From: Enterococcus sp.
Lineage (GTDB): Bacteria; Bacillota; Bacilli; Lactobacillales; Enterococcaceae
DNA length: 64,000 nt
Assembly: GCF_022711995.1 (NCBI RefSeq)
Contig: NZ_JALAHI010000041.1
Location: 1 to 64,000 of the forward strand
Reading direction: 5' to 3'
The position numbers were made by a program, and so were the translations under genes. Numbering within the stretch: the first letter of the stretch is position 1; each line of letters opens with the position of its first letter. The notes beneath the pieces are model-generated. The model searched no databases. It was given only the letters and a program-made list of their open reading frames with translations, and had not been told where the DNA came from. Positions 53,013 through 63,055 of this stretch are shown here, one piece after another.

Positions 53013-55301
53013 CTAATCGAGATCGATTTCTTTTGCAAGATCTCCAATCATGATTTTTGCTTTTTTGACGTGATGCCAACGATCATCTGCACCCATGTAT
53101 TGGAAATCATCAGATGATAAAGTGAATACAATTGTTTTTTCTTCTTGAGGCTCCAACGTTACTTTGCAAAAGTCTTTAAGCATCTTAGTTCGTTGGATGA
53201 CTGAACCCCCGAGCAATTTAATAAACAAAAGTGTACTTACTTTGCCGGCAAAACTTCCTCTATTTCTAACTTTAACGGATACTTGAAGTTTGTCAACATT
53301 CCTTTGATAAGCAAGTTCAGAGTAAGTAAATATCGTATAGCTTAATCCTTCACCAAACTCGTGGAGAGGGCTTCCAGACAAATCATAATAATCCTCTTGT
53401 TTGGATGCATCTCGTTGATAATAATAGACAGGAAGTTGAGAACTGTTTCTTGGATAAGTGATCCCTAATCTCCCACTTGGATTATTTTCTCCAATTAAAG
53501 TTTTAGCAATTGCCTGTCCACCTTCTTGGCCAGGAAACCAGCCAACAAGGACTGCATCTGAACATTCCTCCACAAACGTTATATCATAGGGACGTCCTTG
53601 AATGAGGATTGTCACGATAGTTTTTTGTAATGCGGCTAATTTTCTTAGTAATAGCTCTTGCTTTCCTCCCAATGAAAGAGAGGCGACATCAACATTTTCC
53701 CCAGAATCCATATTAATTCCCTTTGATGTGACCGCGCCATTTTGTAAAAATTCCATATCAAAATTTCGAGCACTAGACCCACCCAAAACAGTCAGAATAA
53801 TGTCTGCTTCCTGTGCTATTTTCACTGCTTCTTCAATTTTTAGTTCTTGGTGTTCTTCATTTCTGACTTCACAACCTTCGGCATAGACAATTTCCGCATC
53901 GCTCATTGTATCTTTTAGTGCTTGCAAAATGGTTTTCTGTTGCTGGTCTCTCGTTTGAGGAGCAGAGTAATCTCCTAGTAGATGATAAATATTTTTGGCA
54001 TTAGGACCTATGACTGCAATTTTTTTACCACTAGGAGTCAATGGTAAAATGCCATTATTTTTCAAAAGTACCAAACTCTCCTTGGCAACTTCCTCATTCA
54101 TTCTTTTTGATTCCTCTACTAGATGGCTTGGATCAGTGGGTTGAATGAAGGGATTTTCAAATAATCCTAACAGAAACTTTATCGCTAATACACGACTAAC
54201 CGCATGATCTAAAACTTTTTCATCAATGGTTCCATTGGCTACGCCTGCTTCGATTTTAGTATACGTATCATCCCACAAACTTAAATCTACACCGGCCATT
54301 AGCGCTTGTCCAGCTGCTTCTATCTGATCTTGATAAACATCACTCAATCGGTCTAATGCAATTCCATCAGCCATAACCAATCCTTGAAAGCCGCTTTCGT
54401 TGCGTAAGTGTTGCTCTAATAATGGTTGATTTACATGACATGGCACACCATCGATATCATTGTAGGCCGCCATGACTCCTACCGCATTTCGAGCACTTTT
54501 TAAAAGTGGCATGTATACATCCGCAAATTCCCTTCTGCCAATCGGAACCGTTCCTGAATTATGACCACCTAATGCGTCTCCTTGAGCAATACAATGCTTC
54601 AATACAACGCCTATTTGTTCTGGACCTTTTTTTATATCCGAAACACGTTGATCTAAGAAATGGACCTCATCTGAGATCAAGTTTCCTTGAAATCCCTTAA
54701 TCACAGCCTCACTCATTCGAGCACTCAATAGCGGATCTTCACCAAAACATTCTTCTGATCTGCCCCATCTTGGATCTTTTGCTAGATCAAGCGTTGACAC
54801 TAATGCGATATGAACACCTTTTGCCGCCAATTCTTTCGCCATCAAGTGACTTGTTTTTTCAATCAACTCCGTATTGAAGGTACTTCCACGACCGATATTT
54901 GTTGGATAAGAAATACTATCGAGTGCTTGATGCCCGTGAGGACATTCTTCAACGATCAATGCAGGTATTCCCCATCTTGAGTGACTGATCACGTATTCTT
55001 GAATTTGATTGGCCACTTTCCAGCTTTCCTGTACGGGGATTCCATTGTTATAATCAACTTTCGACCACGGATCTGCACGAAACAACCCGTAAAGTGCCCC
55101 TAGTCCTTTCCCCCATTGAACATGTTCTTTGAAGGCTTTTGTCAATTCAATTTTCCCCTTTTGATATTCATAACAATCCCACCCGTATAAGTGTTGATTC
55201 ACTTGTCCGACTTTTTCACTCAAACTTAAACGACTAACAAGATCGGCAACTCGTTGTCGTATCGTTAGATTCGGATCTTGATACGGATATTTTTTATCCA
55301 A
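53013..55301 (-). CDS. GH3 beta-glucosidase
   Basis: 762-residue three-domain enzyme: TIM-barrel domain (about 30-390), alpha/beta sandwich (about 410-640) and C-terminal fibronectin-III-like domain (about 660-760, LQVSVKVRNRGSFAGKVSTL). The nucleophile Asp is in GLVMADGIAL; substrate loop DPRWGRSEECFGEDP is typical. It hydrolyses terminal beta-glucose or beta-xylose. No signal peptide. The start codon is TTG with AAGGAG 9 bases upstream, inside the end of the PTS gene, and the two genes overlap by eight bases. Confidence 0.92.
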   Translation of the reverse strand: MDKKYPYQDPNLTIRQRVADLVSRLSLSEKVGQVNQHLYGWDCYEYQKGKIELTKAFKEHVQWGKGLGALYGLFRADPWSKVDYNNGIPVQESWKVANQIQEYVISHSRWGIPALIVEECPHGHQALDSISYPTNIGRGSTFNTELIEKTSHLMAKELAAKGVHIALVSTLDLAKDPRWGRSEECFGEDPLLSARMSEAVIKGFQGNLISDEVHFLDQRVSDIKKGPEQIGVVLKHCIAQGDALGGHNSGTVPIGRREFADVYMPLLKSARNAVGVMAAYNDIDGVPCHVNQPLLEQHLRNESGFQGLVMADGIALDRLSDVYQDQIEAAGQALMAGVDLSLWDDTYTKIEAGVANGTIDEKVLDHAVSRVLAIKFLLGLFENPFIQPTDPSHLVEESKRMNEEVAKESLVLLKNNGILPLTPSGKKIAVIGPNAKNIYHLLGDYSAPQTRDQQQKTILQALKDTMSDAEIVYAEGCEVRNEEHQELKIEEAVKIAQEADIILTVLGGSSARNFDMEFLQNGAVTSKGINMDSGENVDVASLSLGGKQELLLRKLAALQKTIVTILIQGRPYDITFVEECSDAVLVGWFPGQEGGQAIAKTLIGENNPSGRLGITYPRNSSQLPVYYYQRDASKQEDYYDLSGSPLHEFGEGLSYTIFTYSELAYQRNVDKLQVSVKVRNRGSFAGKVSTLLFIKLLGGSVIQRTKMLKDFCKVTLEPQEEKTIVFTLSSDDFQYMGADDRWHHVKKAKIMIGDLAKEIDLD

Positions 55302-56625
55302 GTTGATTCACTCCTTCTCGTCTCGCTTTGTTTGCAGCTAAAACAAATGGGACAAATAAAAAGACATCTAATACGATTAATATGACTGTAAGAATCGCTG
55401 CCTTAATATCACCACCCGTAGCAATAAAGGATTGTATCACAGGTGGAGTAATCCATGGTGCTGCTGCCACTGTTTTTCCAATGAGTCCTATACTTGTTGC
55501 AAAATAAGCAATAATCAGATTGATTGAAGGAATCAACGCACATGGAATCATATAAATCGGATTCATTACAACAGGTAATCCAAACATAATAGGTTCTGTA
55601 ATATTAAATAAGCAAGTTGTTAAACCGAATTTGGCAATTTGTCGTTGCTCTTGCCTTTTTGAGACCCAAAGTATCGCGATTACCAATGGTAAAATACAGC
55701 CGCCCCCGCCAATCAGCCCAAAAGCATTGGTAAAAGGTTCTGTAATAATATTAGGTATCTCTTTTCCTGCAGAAAACGCATCCATATTTTCCTGAATCGA
55801 CTGCAATAAGGGTGCTTGCCTAATCGGTGCTAAGATGCTAGAACCATGCATTCCAAATACCCAAAGAAAATCAGAGAAAAACTGCAAGAATAAGATACCG
55901 GGAACGGATAAAACAAATGCTTTCAGTGGTGTTTGAATAATTAGTTCAATCAAACTAGGAAAATCTAAACCAGCCAATCTGTTCAGTGCAAAAACAAAAA
56001 TCGCAAAAATTAAAATGACAGCTGATTCCGGAATCAATGAATTAAATGAGGTTGCTACTGCTGGTGGTACCCCATCAGGCATTTTTATTTTGATTCGTTT
56101 GATTTTAGCCAACTTCATAAATAACTCTGTTCCAATTAGGGAGGCAATCATTGCTGTAGCTAAACCAGATGATGAGGTTAAACTTTGCATAAATACGCCA
56201 GTTGCTTCAGCGGTACTACCATCTGTCAACGTCACCATACTTTTAACTGGCATCAAAATGAATAAAAGTGCAATACTCAAAACGCCGGCATGGACTGCAC
56301 TAAACGCAGGATCATCCATCTCTCCAGAACGAATATAATGATTCGCCAAGTTCCAACCGATATTATAACAAACAACTATTGATAAAATACTCATCGTACC
56401 ATTATTTACAATCACAGCTAAATCGGCTAATGGACTTAAATCAATAAATTGTTGAACTGTTGCATTCGAAAAGATCAAAGCATTTAATAAGACCATGATC
56501 GATGCAGCCATCACTAAAGGCATGGTAATGATAAAGCTGTCGCGGATGGCTAGTAGATGACGTTGACTATTCATTTTTGAAACGATTGGTAATAGTTTTT
56601 CAGATAATTTGTCTACAAAACTCAT
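55294..56625 (-). CDS. PTS lactose/cellobiose-type EIIC permease
   Basis: 443-residue membrane permease of the CelB type: FVDKLSEKLLPIVSKMNSQR at the start, FGMHGSSILAPIRQAPLLQS, GGGGCILPLVIAILW and FNITEPIMFGLPVVMNP. It translocates a beta-disaccharide during phosphorylation. No EIIA or EIIB gene is within the window, so it must borrow them from another locus. First gene of the operon, with AGGAG before the ATG and a 30-bp palindromic operator 17 bases upstream. Confidence 0.93.
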   Translation of the reverse strand: MSFVDKLSEKLLPIVSKMNSQRHLLAIRDSFIITMPLVMAASIMVLLNALIFSNATVQQFIDLSPLADLAVIVNNGTMSILSIVVCYNIGWNLANHYIRSGEMDDPAFSAVHAGVLSIALLFILMPVKSMVTLTDGSTAEATGVFMQSLTSSSGLATAMIASLIGTELFMKLAKIKRIKIKMPDGVPPAVATSFNSLIPESAVILIFAIFVFALNRLAGLDFPSLIELIIQTPLKAFVLSVPGILFLQFFSDFLWVFGMHGSSILAPIRQAPLLQSIQENMDAFSAGKEIPNIITEPFTNAFGLIGGGGCILPLVIAILWVSKRQEQRQIAKFGLTTCLFNITEPIMFGLPVVMNPIYMIPCALIPSINLIIAYFATSIGLIGKTVAAAPWITPPVIQSFIATGGDIKAAILTVILIVLDVFLFVPFVLAANKARREGVNQLG

Positions 56626-56641
56626 AGGTACATCTCCTTAG

Positions 56642-56671
56642 GTTTGAAATTGAACCGGTTCAATTTCAAAC
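56642..56671. promoter_or_regulatory. 30-bp perfect palindromic operator
   Basis: Each half reads GTTTGAAATTGAACC or its complement. The core TTGAACCGGTTCAA fits a LacI-family site. It begins next to the -10 element, so a bound repressor would block the promoter. Confidence 0.8.
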
Positions 56672-56697
56672 TATAGCACGTTTTTCCAAAATTGCAA
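56670..56697 (-). promoter_or_regulatory. Promoter of the PTS IIC-GH3-LacI-GH1 operon
   Basis: Minus strand TTGCAA (56692-56697) and TATAGT (56670-56675), spacer 16 bases. Confidence 0.65.
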
Positions 56698-56753
56698 TCT
56701 TTTTTTGGATGCGTATTCATTTTCAGTGACACTAAATTTCACTAAAATCGAAA

Positions 56754-56805
56754 AAGATGAATGGTTTGTATGGCGCTCCAAGAGCTATGAAAAACCATTC
56801 ATCTT
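56754..56805 (-). terminator. Terminator of the broken gene
   Basis: AAGATGAATGGTTT pairs perfectly with AAACCATTCATCTT; on the minus strand a T-run follows. It lies 24 bases after the remnant's stop, so it was probably that gene's terminator. Confidence 0.7.
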
Positions 56806-56828
56806 GAGTGAGCCAAGCGATTTCTCGC

Positions 56829-57032
56829 TTATCCAAGTAATTGATTGGCTAGTAAAAATTCTTTGACTCCAGTTAAATCGGCAAAGCGTTGGGCTTGCTG
56901 AATCAGCGCTTCTTTATCGATGATTGGCTAGCAATGGATAGCCACCTTTTCTTGTTGGCAAATCAGTCACATCATCTTCCACTAAGAATACCTTGGACTC
57001 GCTAGTTTTTCAAAATTTCCGCCCATTCATAC
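56829..57032 (-). pseudogene. Remnant of a gene, C-terminal part with frameshifts
   Basis: Minus-strand sequence reads as coding in three successive frames: EWAEILKN, then TSESKVFLVEDDVTDLP and RKGGYPLLANH, then IDKEALIQQAQRFADLTG and VKEFLLANQLLG before a TAA. At least two frameshifts and loss of the whole N-terminal part mean it is not functional. I do not recognise the family with confidence. A terminator follows it, and its lost 5' part abuts the terminator and repeat after kdpE. Confidence 0.6.
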
Positions 57033-57040
57033 AAAAAGCA

Positions 57041-57071
57041 GGAGCTATGACAAAAATCTTGTCATAGCTCC
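57041..57071. terminator. Terminator of the kdp operon
   Basis: GGAGCTATGACAA and TTGTCATAGCTCC pair around a short loop with A- and T-runs on the two sides. It lies 80 bases after the kdpE stop. Confidence 0.75.
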
Positions 57072-57075
57072 TTTT

Positions 57076-57132
57076 TCCGAATAAACGGTTAAAAGTAATT
57101 TCTTGAAGCTGACCACTGGGCAACCTCTGCTT
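57076..57132. repeat. Dispersed repeat tail, copy B
   Basis: Short form of the repeat at 40871-40992 without the 61-base insert. It begins 18 bases after the kdpE stop and ends beside a terminator hairpin, the same arrangement as copy A. Confidence 0.65.
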
Positions 57133-57150
57133 TTTCTTGATTGAGAGGCA

Positions 57151-57837
57151 TCAGGCATCTCGATGGTCTCTTAAACGATAGCCCACTCCGATCTCGGTGA
57201 TCAGATATTCTGGACTGATGGTGTTGGTCTCGATTTTTTTCCGGATATTTGACATATTGACTCGCAGCACTTGCGGATCGGTGCCATAAGGCCCCCAAAC
57301 TTCCGTCGCTAACATTTGATAGGTCACGACTTTGCCTAGCTGTTGAAATAAAACCGTTAGAATGCGGTATTCATTTTTCGTTAAATGGATCTCTTCTCCG
57401 GACTTAGTCAATAGTTGTCTTTCAGTATCAAGAGTCAGTTCCCCGTTTTCGATCACTAAAGGCATGGGTTCTTGCTTGCGATGCCTAAATGCCGTCCGGA
57501 TTCTGGCAAGCAATTCGTTCATCCCAAAAGGTTTGGTCACATAATCATCCGCCCCCAAATCCAATGCTTTGACCTTCTCGCCTTCATTGCTGCGGGCTGA
57601 AATCACGATCAATGGTACCGCCATGCGTTTGCGAATGATCTTTAATAACTCCATTCCATCAATGTCGGGTAACCCGAGGTCAAGCAAAATCAAGTCAAAG
57701 GATTGTTCCTGAAAAATCGTCAGCGCAGCCATTCCCGTTTCTGCCACGCGAATCTGATACCTTTCTTTTTCTAAAACGACTCCCATAAAATCAGCGATCG
57801 TCGGGTCGTCTTCAATCAACAAGACTATTCTTCCCAT
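57151..57837 (-). CDS. kdpE: KdpE response regulator
   Basis: 228-residue OmpR-type regulator. Receiver domain 1-120 with acidic pair in LLIEDDPTIA, phospho-acceptor Asp53 in ILLDLGLPDIDG and Lys in DYVTKPFG; C-terminal winged helix (about 130-225, with VTYQMLATEVWG and LRVNMSNIRKKIE). It activates the kdp operon when phosphorylated by KdpD. GGAGGGG precedes the ATG, 13 bases after kdpD. Confidence 0.95.
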   Translation of the reverse strand: MGRIVLLIEDDPTIADFMGVVLEKERYQIRVAETGMAALTIFQEQSFDLILLDLGLPDIDGMELLKIIRKRMAVPLIVISARSNEGEKVKALDLGADDYVTKPFGMNELLARIRTAFRHRKQEPMPLVIENGELTLDTERQLLTKSGEEIHLTKNEYRILTVLFQQLGKVVTYQMLATEVWGPYGTDPQVLRVNMSNIRKKIETNTISPEYLITEIGVGYRLRDHRDA

Positions 57838-57850
57838 AATGTCCCCTCCT

Positions 57851-60436
57851 TCACTTCAAATAAATCCGGACAACGGTTTGGCCCTCTGCCACAGTCATTT
57901 CCAATTTGCCATGATGGGCATGAACAATTGTTTTGACGATGCTTAGGCCGATGCCGAGACCGTTTTTTGAGTCTACCGGTACTTCATTGTCTGAAGACAG
58001 ATTGGATTGGATTCGTTCAAACTGTTTCATAGCTATTTCACCGATATTTTTGATTTCACAGACTGTTTGGGAATCCTCTTGAAACACGGACAAATAGACT
58101 TTTCCTGTAGCGGAACCATGACGAAAGGCATTTTCCACTAAATTAAAAATCGCCTGCTCCATCAAGATCGGATCTACTTCTACGAAGAGGACCGACTCTG
58201 GCAGTTGAACGATCAACTCTTTGTCTGGATAGACTTTCTTGGCATGTTCATAGACCGCTCCAATGATCTCTTCGATTGGCTCGGCGGTTTTCTTGACTTG
58301 CATGGTGTCCATATTGATACGAGTAATCGAAAGCAGATTCTCCACCATGCGGATCAGCCATTGGGACTCACTTTGGATGTCAGTCAATAACTTGCTGCGG
58401 GTCGCTTCTTTTAAGGAATCATTGGTTTGCAACAGAGTTTCCGCAATTCCAGAGATGGCTGTCAAAGGGGTTCGTAAATCGTGTGAGACGGCTCGCAGCA
58501 AATTGCTGCGGACTTTTTCCCGTTCGTTCTCTAATTCGATTTTTTCCTTTTCATCCTTTAGTTCTGTTTGTTCTAAGATCACCGCCAGCTGGGTCAACAC
58601 TAGGCGGAGGTAGTTTAGTTGGCTGTTTTCAAGGGGGAAGGTCCGACTTCTTTGAATTCCTAAAACAGCTAACGTTTTGCCATTGGCAATAATCGGCAAA
58701 TAGAATCCCTTGGCACCACTCAATGTGTCGGTCCCATAGCCAGACTCTTTTTGATTTTTGGCCGACCAGTAGGCTACCGCTGCTTCTTCCGGATTGCTCA
58801 ATGCGGATTGTTTTTTTGTATATTTTGTACAATAGTGGCTTTGTTTTTGCGCCTGAGCATCGTATAAAATCACTTCACGATCCAACAAGCGGCCTAGATA
58901 GGTAGCGGATAAATCAAAAATCTGTTGCCGGTCTTCTGCTAGGACAAACTGTTTGTTCAACTCATAAAGTATCTCCATTTGCTGTTCTTTTTCCATCGAA
59001 TGGACCGCTTGTTTTTTCAAGCGAACCATCAGATTACTGATCATCAGTGCGACAAGCAACATGATCACTAGTGTAATCGGATAGCCTTGCTTATAGACGG
59101 TTAGCGAATATAAGGGTTCGACAAAGAACCAGTTAAAAGCTAAGACACTCAATATCGAGGAAAGAGCACTCCAGAAATACCCTGAGGTCAAACGCGCTAC
59201 CAGTAAAATAAAAAAGATGTAGACCAGCATCAAATTCTGATCGCCAAAATGCAAATACTGCATCATTTCGGTCGTCAAAGTGGCTAAAAAAACACTGATC
59301 AGCGCTATCGCCAGATCCTTTCCCCCGCCTTCGATGACTTTCTTGGAAAGAGAAAAAATCGAGGCTCGCTCTTCCTTGTAAGGAATCAAGTGGATCTCCG
59401 TGTCTGGCAGACGTTTCAAGAGCCGAACATCAAGTTCTTCCATAAACAGTTTTTCATACCATGGCTTGGCCAGGTTTTTACCCATGATGATATCGGTGGC
59501 TCCCACCAGCTTGGCATACTCAATGATGGTTTCAAAATAATTGTCTTCTTCAATGACAACGACTTCTGCGCCTAATTTTTCGGCTAGTGCCGTTGCTTCA
59601 TTTTTTTCTTGCGAACGTATGTAAAGCACAGTCCATTCCGCACCTAAACCTTGGGCTAATCGCGCGGTCCACCGAATACTTTTTTCGGCCATTTTAGGAA
59701 ATGCATCTTGGACAATTGTGATCAGTTTGCTCTGGATGCCATTGGTTCGGCCACTGATTCGATTGATGTGGTCCGAAGCCCGCTGAATCGCCAGCCCTCG
59801 TAACTGCTCTAATTTTTTAGGAATAAAAAAATGCTGCAGTGCTCGCTTGGCATTTTCGTTGGCATAAATTTTTCCTTGCGCCAACCGATCAATCAACTCA
59901 TCTGGCTCGACATCGATCACTTTTAATGTTGCTTGCTGAAAGAATGTATCTGGGACCGTCTCTTTGACTTCGATCCCAGTGACTTCTTCTACAATATCAT
60001 TCAAGCTTTCAATGTGTTGCACATTGACCGTGGTATGCACATCAATACCGGCATTCAAAAGCTCTTCGATGTCTTGATACCTCTTGCGGTTTCTTGAACC
60101 TTCGGCATTCGTATGGGCCAACTCATCGATCAAGACAATCTCTGGCTGTTGCTGAATGATGGCATCGATATCCGGCTCAGACAATGTGATCCCTTTGTAC
60201 TGGATTTTTTTCAAGGCAATCTTTCGCAAACCAACCAACAGACTGTTGGTATCCGGACGATCATGAGGTTCGATGTAGCCTATCACTACCTCTTTGCCGA
60301 GGGCTTTTAGTTCCTGTGCTTCCAAAAGCATCGCATAGGTTTTTCCTACTCCGGCAGCAAAGCCAAAATAGACACGCAAACGGCCTTTTTTGCGACTGCC
60401 CATTTTCAATGTATCAAAGGGTGTTGGTCTATCCAT
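57851..60436 (-). CDS. kdpD: KdpD potassium-sensing histidine kinase
   Basis: About 861-residue sensor. The N-terminal KdpD domain has Walker A GFAAGVGKTYAML and Walker B VLIDELAHTN; then a UspA-like domain (about 245-360), four membrane spans (about 385-490), GAF-like region, and kinase core with HisKA SHDLRTPLTAISGI, N-box NLVENAFRHG and G-box NGLGIGLSIV. I prefer the ATG at 60436 (MDRPTPFDTLK) with GGGAG 8 bases upstream; an ATG at 60451 is also possible. It responds to low potassium or osmotic stress and phosphorylates KdpE. Confidence 0.95.
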   Translation of the reverse strand: MDRPTPFDTLKMGSRKKGRLRVYFGFAAGVGKTYAMLLEAQELKALGKEVVIGYIEPHDRPDTNSLLVGLRKIALKKIQYKGITLSEPDIDAIIQQQPEIVLIDELAHTNAEGSRNRKRYQDIEELLNAGIDVHTTVNVQHIESLNDIVEEVTGIEVKETVPDTFFQQATLKVIDVEPDELIDRLAQGKIYANENAKRALQHFFIPKKLEQLRGLAIQRASDHINRISGRTNGIQSKLITIVQDAFPKMAEKSIRWTARLAQGLGAEWTVLYIRSQEKNEATALAEKLGAEVVVIEEDNYFETIIEYAKLVGATDIIMGKNLAKPWYEKLFMEELDVRLLKRLPDTEIHLIPYKEERASIFSLSKKVIEGGGKDLAIALISVFLATLTTEMMQYLHFGDQNLMLVYIFFILLVARLTSGYFWSALSSILSVLAFNWFFVEPLYSLTVYKQGYPITLVIMLLVALMISNLMVRLKKQAVHSMEKEQQMEILYELNKQFVLAEDRQQIFDLSATYLGRLLDREVILYDAQAQKQSHYCTKYTKKQSALSNPEEAAVAYWSAKNQKESGYGTDTLSGAKGFYLPIIANGKTLAVLGIQRSRTFPLENSQLNYLRLVLTQLAVILEQTELKDEKEKIELENEREKVRSNLLRAVSHDLRTPLTAISGIAETLLQTNDSLKEATRSKLLTDIQSESQWLIRMVENLLSITRINMDTMQVKKTAEPIEEIIGAVYEHAKKVYPDKELIVQLPESVLFVEVDPILMEQAIFNLVENAFRHGSATGKVYLSVFQEDSQTVCEIKNIGEIAMKQFERIQSNLSSDNEVPVDSKNGLGIGLSIVKTIVHAHHGKLEMTVAEGQTVVRIYLK

Positions 60437-60462
60437 TTTTGCTGCTCCCATCCAAAAATCTC

Positions 60463-60984
60463 TTACAGTTTATCTAATGCTACATTCAGTTCTAGCACAT
60501 TGACAAAGGACCGATCAGAAAACCAATCTTTTTGGGTCTTTTCTTTTATTATAGCACGAATGGTTGTTTCCTTACGATTGCGCTCCTTGGCGATACGTGA
60601 GACTTGGGCTTCTGCCGCTGCGACACTTATGTGAGGATCTACTCCACTGGCTGAGGCTGTCACCAGATCAATCGGTACTTCATTGATTTGATTTTCCTTT
60701 TGTAATGCGGCGCTTCTCTCTGACACCAATGCCTGTTGCTCTGCTGAAACCGGCGACAATTGGGAGACCGCATCGCTTCTGCCGGCAAAGTAGCCGGGTT
60801 GACGGAAGGATTGACCAATCAGTGTCGAACCGATCACTTTTCCATCTACAACTTGTTGGCTCCCGTTTGCTTGGTTGGAAAAGAGCAATTGACCGACACC
60901 AGTGATCACCACCGTATACAATCCGCCAAAAACTAAAATACTCATCACCAAGAAACGCAATTGGCTCCCTAAAATCTTTTTCAT
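60463..60984 (-). CDS. kdpC: KdpC potassium ATPase chaperone subunit
   Basis: 173-residue subunit with one N-terminal membrane span (LRFLVMSILVFGGLYTVVIT) and an extracytoplasmic domain with GSTLIGQSFRQPGYFAGR and SASGVDPHISVAAAEAQ, both hallmarks. It helps potassium binding in the KdpFABC pump. Lies between kdpB and kdpD, with 24 and 26 base gaps. AGAAGG precedes the start. Confidence 0.95.
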   Translation of the reverse strand: MKKILGSQLRFLVMSILVFGGLYTVVITGVGQLLFSNQANGSQQVVDGKVIGSTLIGQSFRQPGYFAGRSDAVSQLSPVSAEQQALVSERSAALQKENQINEVPIDLVTASASGVDPHISVAAAEAQVSRIAKERNRKETTIRAIIKEKTQKDWFSDRSFVNVLELNVALDKL

Positions 60985-61008
60985 TTCTGCATCCTTCTTT
61001 CAATTTGT

Positions 61009-63039
61009 TCATAGTAGGAAAAAGCTCAATACGATATCGATCAATTTGATAAAAATAAAGGGTGCGATCAATCCGCCTAGCCCATAAACCAGTAAATTGT
61101 GGCGCAAGATTTGACTCGCTGGTTTTTCTTTGTATTTGACCCCTTTGAGGGCTAATGGAATCAAAGCGACGATAATGACCGCATTATAGATCACCGCGGA
61201 CAAGATGGCTGTCAGCGGACTGCCTAATTGCATGACGTTCAACTGTGCCAGTTCCGGATAGATACCATAAAAAAGCACAGGGATCACGGCGAAATATTTC
61301 GCCACATCATTGGCAATACTGAATGTCGTCAATGCGCCACGGGTCATCAACAGCTGTTTACCGATTCGCACGACTTGCAGCAATTTGGTTGGACTGGAAT
61401 CCAGGTCGATCATATTTCCAGCCTCTTTGGCAGCCTGTGTGCCGGTATTCATAGCCATTGCCACATCCGCTTGGGCCAATGCCGGTGCATCGTTGGTTCC
61501 GTCGCCGGTCATGGCAACTAAGTGTCCTTTTTCTTGATACTGCCGAATCAATTCCATTTTATTTTCCGGCGTTGCTTCAGCAAGAAAATCATCGACTCCC
61601 GCTTCTGCTGCAATCGCTGCAGCCGTCAGCGGATTGTCTCCTGTGATCATGATAGTTTTGATGCCCATTTTCCGCATATCAGCAAAGTTTTCTTGTACGC
61701 CATTTTTGACGATATCTTTCAGATAGATGACCCCCATGACTTGGTCATTTTTGACCACAACCAGCGGAGTTCCACCAGATTGCGCCACTTTGGCGACGAT
61801 TTGATCACATTCTGCCGGATAGGTTCCGCCCCGAGCCAGCACATATTTCTTGATGGTCTCCGCCGCCCCTTTACGAATCTGGTCTCCCCGATAATCCATG
61901 CCGCTCATCCGTGTCTTGGCACTAAAATCGATGAATTTCACTTCTGATTGTTCAAAAGCTCGTTCTCGAATCCCAAATTTTTCTTTTGCTAAAATGACAA
62001 TACTGCGGCCTTCTGCGGTTTCATCCGCTAAAGAGGAAAGCTGCGCGGCATCTGCCAATTGCTCTTCACTGATACCGGCTATCGGTAGAAAGGCGCTAGC
62101 GCGACGATTTCCTAGTGTAATGGTTCCGGTTTTATCCAATAATAAAATATCGACATCGCCAGCCGCTTCGATGGCACGGCCACTCATGGCAATGACATTT
62201 TCTTTCGTCAAGCGACTCATTCCCGCAATCCCGATCGAAGAAATCAGAGCGCCGATAGTTGTAGGAGCAAGACAGACGAGCAATGCAATGACTACAATAC
62301 TGGAAATGGCGGTGCCTTTTTGCGAAAGCATACTACTTAATTCGGTAAATGGCACCAATGTCACGGCAACGGCTAAAAAGATGATCGTCAATGTGATCAG
62401 AAAAATCTGCAGCCCAATTTCATTGGGGGTCTTTTTCCGCTGTGTGCCCTCTACCATCGCGATCATTTTGTCCAAAAACGAATGACCATTTTCCGACGTT
62501 ACTCGAATGACCAAGTAATCAGAAACCACCGTCGTCCCGCCAGTGACCGCACTGCGATCCCCACCTGACTCTCGAATCACCGGCGCCGATTCTCCTGTAA
62601 TGGCACTTTCATCTACCGATGCTGCCCCTTCGATGACATCGCCGTCTGCCGGAATCTGTTGTCCGGAAACGACATAGACTAAGTCACCTTTTTTCAAATC
62701 CGAAGATTTTACTTCGATAAACTGTTCTTCTTGGATATCTTTTAAATCATTGATCTTGTACGTCATCACATCTTTTTTGGCTTGTTTCAAGCTATCCGCC
62801 TGTGCTTTTCCACGACCTTCTGCTACTGCTTCGGCAAAGTTTGCAAAAAGCAACGTGAGCCAAAGCAAGCTGGTGATAGTAACCGTAAACCAGAGGGGAA
62901 TCTCTGATGGTTGAAAGCAAAGCACCGTCGCTGTGATGGCACCTACATAAACGACAAACATCACTGGATTTTTTATTTGTTGCCGCGGATCTAGTTTGAG
63001 AAAGGCTTGCTTGATTGCCCAGCGATACATCTTTTTCAT
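61009..63039 (-). CDS. kdpB: KdpB P-type ATPase subunit
   Basis: 676-residue P-type ATPase. Actuator TGES appears in [17 protein letters not shown], phosphorylation site in [14 protein letters not shown], hinge [15 protein letters not shown]. It supplies energy by ATP hydrolysis for potassium uptake through KdpA. AAGGAG precedes the ATG, 16 bases after kdpA. A small KdpF was not seen, which would lie upstream of kdpA outside the window. Confidence 0.97.
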   Translation of the reverse strand: MKKMYRWAIKQAFLKLDPRQQIKNPVMFVVYVGAITATVLCFQPSEIPLWFTVTITSLLWLTLLFANFAEAVAEGRGKAQADSLKQAKKDVMTYKINDLKDIQEEQFIEVKSSDLKKGDLVYVVSGQQIPADGDVIEGAASVDESAITGESAPVIRESGGDRSAVTGGTTVVSDYLVIRVTSENGHSFLDKMIAMVEGTQRKKTPNEIGLQIFLITLTIIFLAVAVTLVPFTELSSMLSQKGTAISSIVVIALLVCLAPTTIGALISSIGIAGMSRLTKENVIAMSGRAIEAAGDVDILLLDKTGTITLGNRRASAFLPIAGISEEQLADAAQLSSLADETAEGRSIVILAKEKFGIRERAFEQSEVKFIDFSAKTRMSGMDYRGDQIRKGAAETIKKYVLARGGTYPAECDQIVAKVAQSGGTPLVVVKNDQVMGVIYLKDIVKNGVQENFADMRKMGIKTIMITGDNPLTAAAIAAEAGVDDFLAEATPENKMELIRQYQEKGHLVAMTGDGTNDAPALAQADVAMAMNTGTQAAKEAGNMIDLDSSPTKLLQVVRIGKQLLMTRGALTTFSIANDVAKYFAVIPVLFYGIYPELAQLNVMQLGSPLTAILSAVIYNAVIIVALIPLALKGVKYKEKPASQILRHNLLVYGLGGLIAPFIFIKLIDIVLSFFLL

Positions 63040-63055
63040 TTTATTCTGCTCCTTT

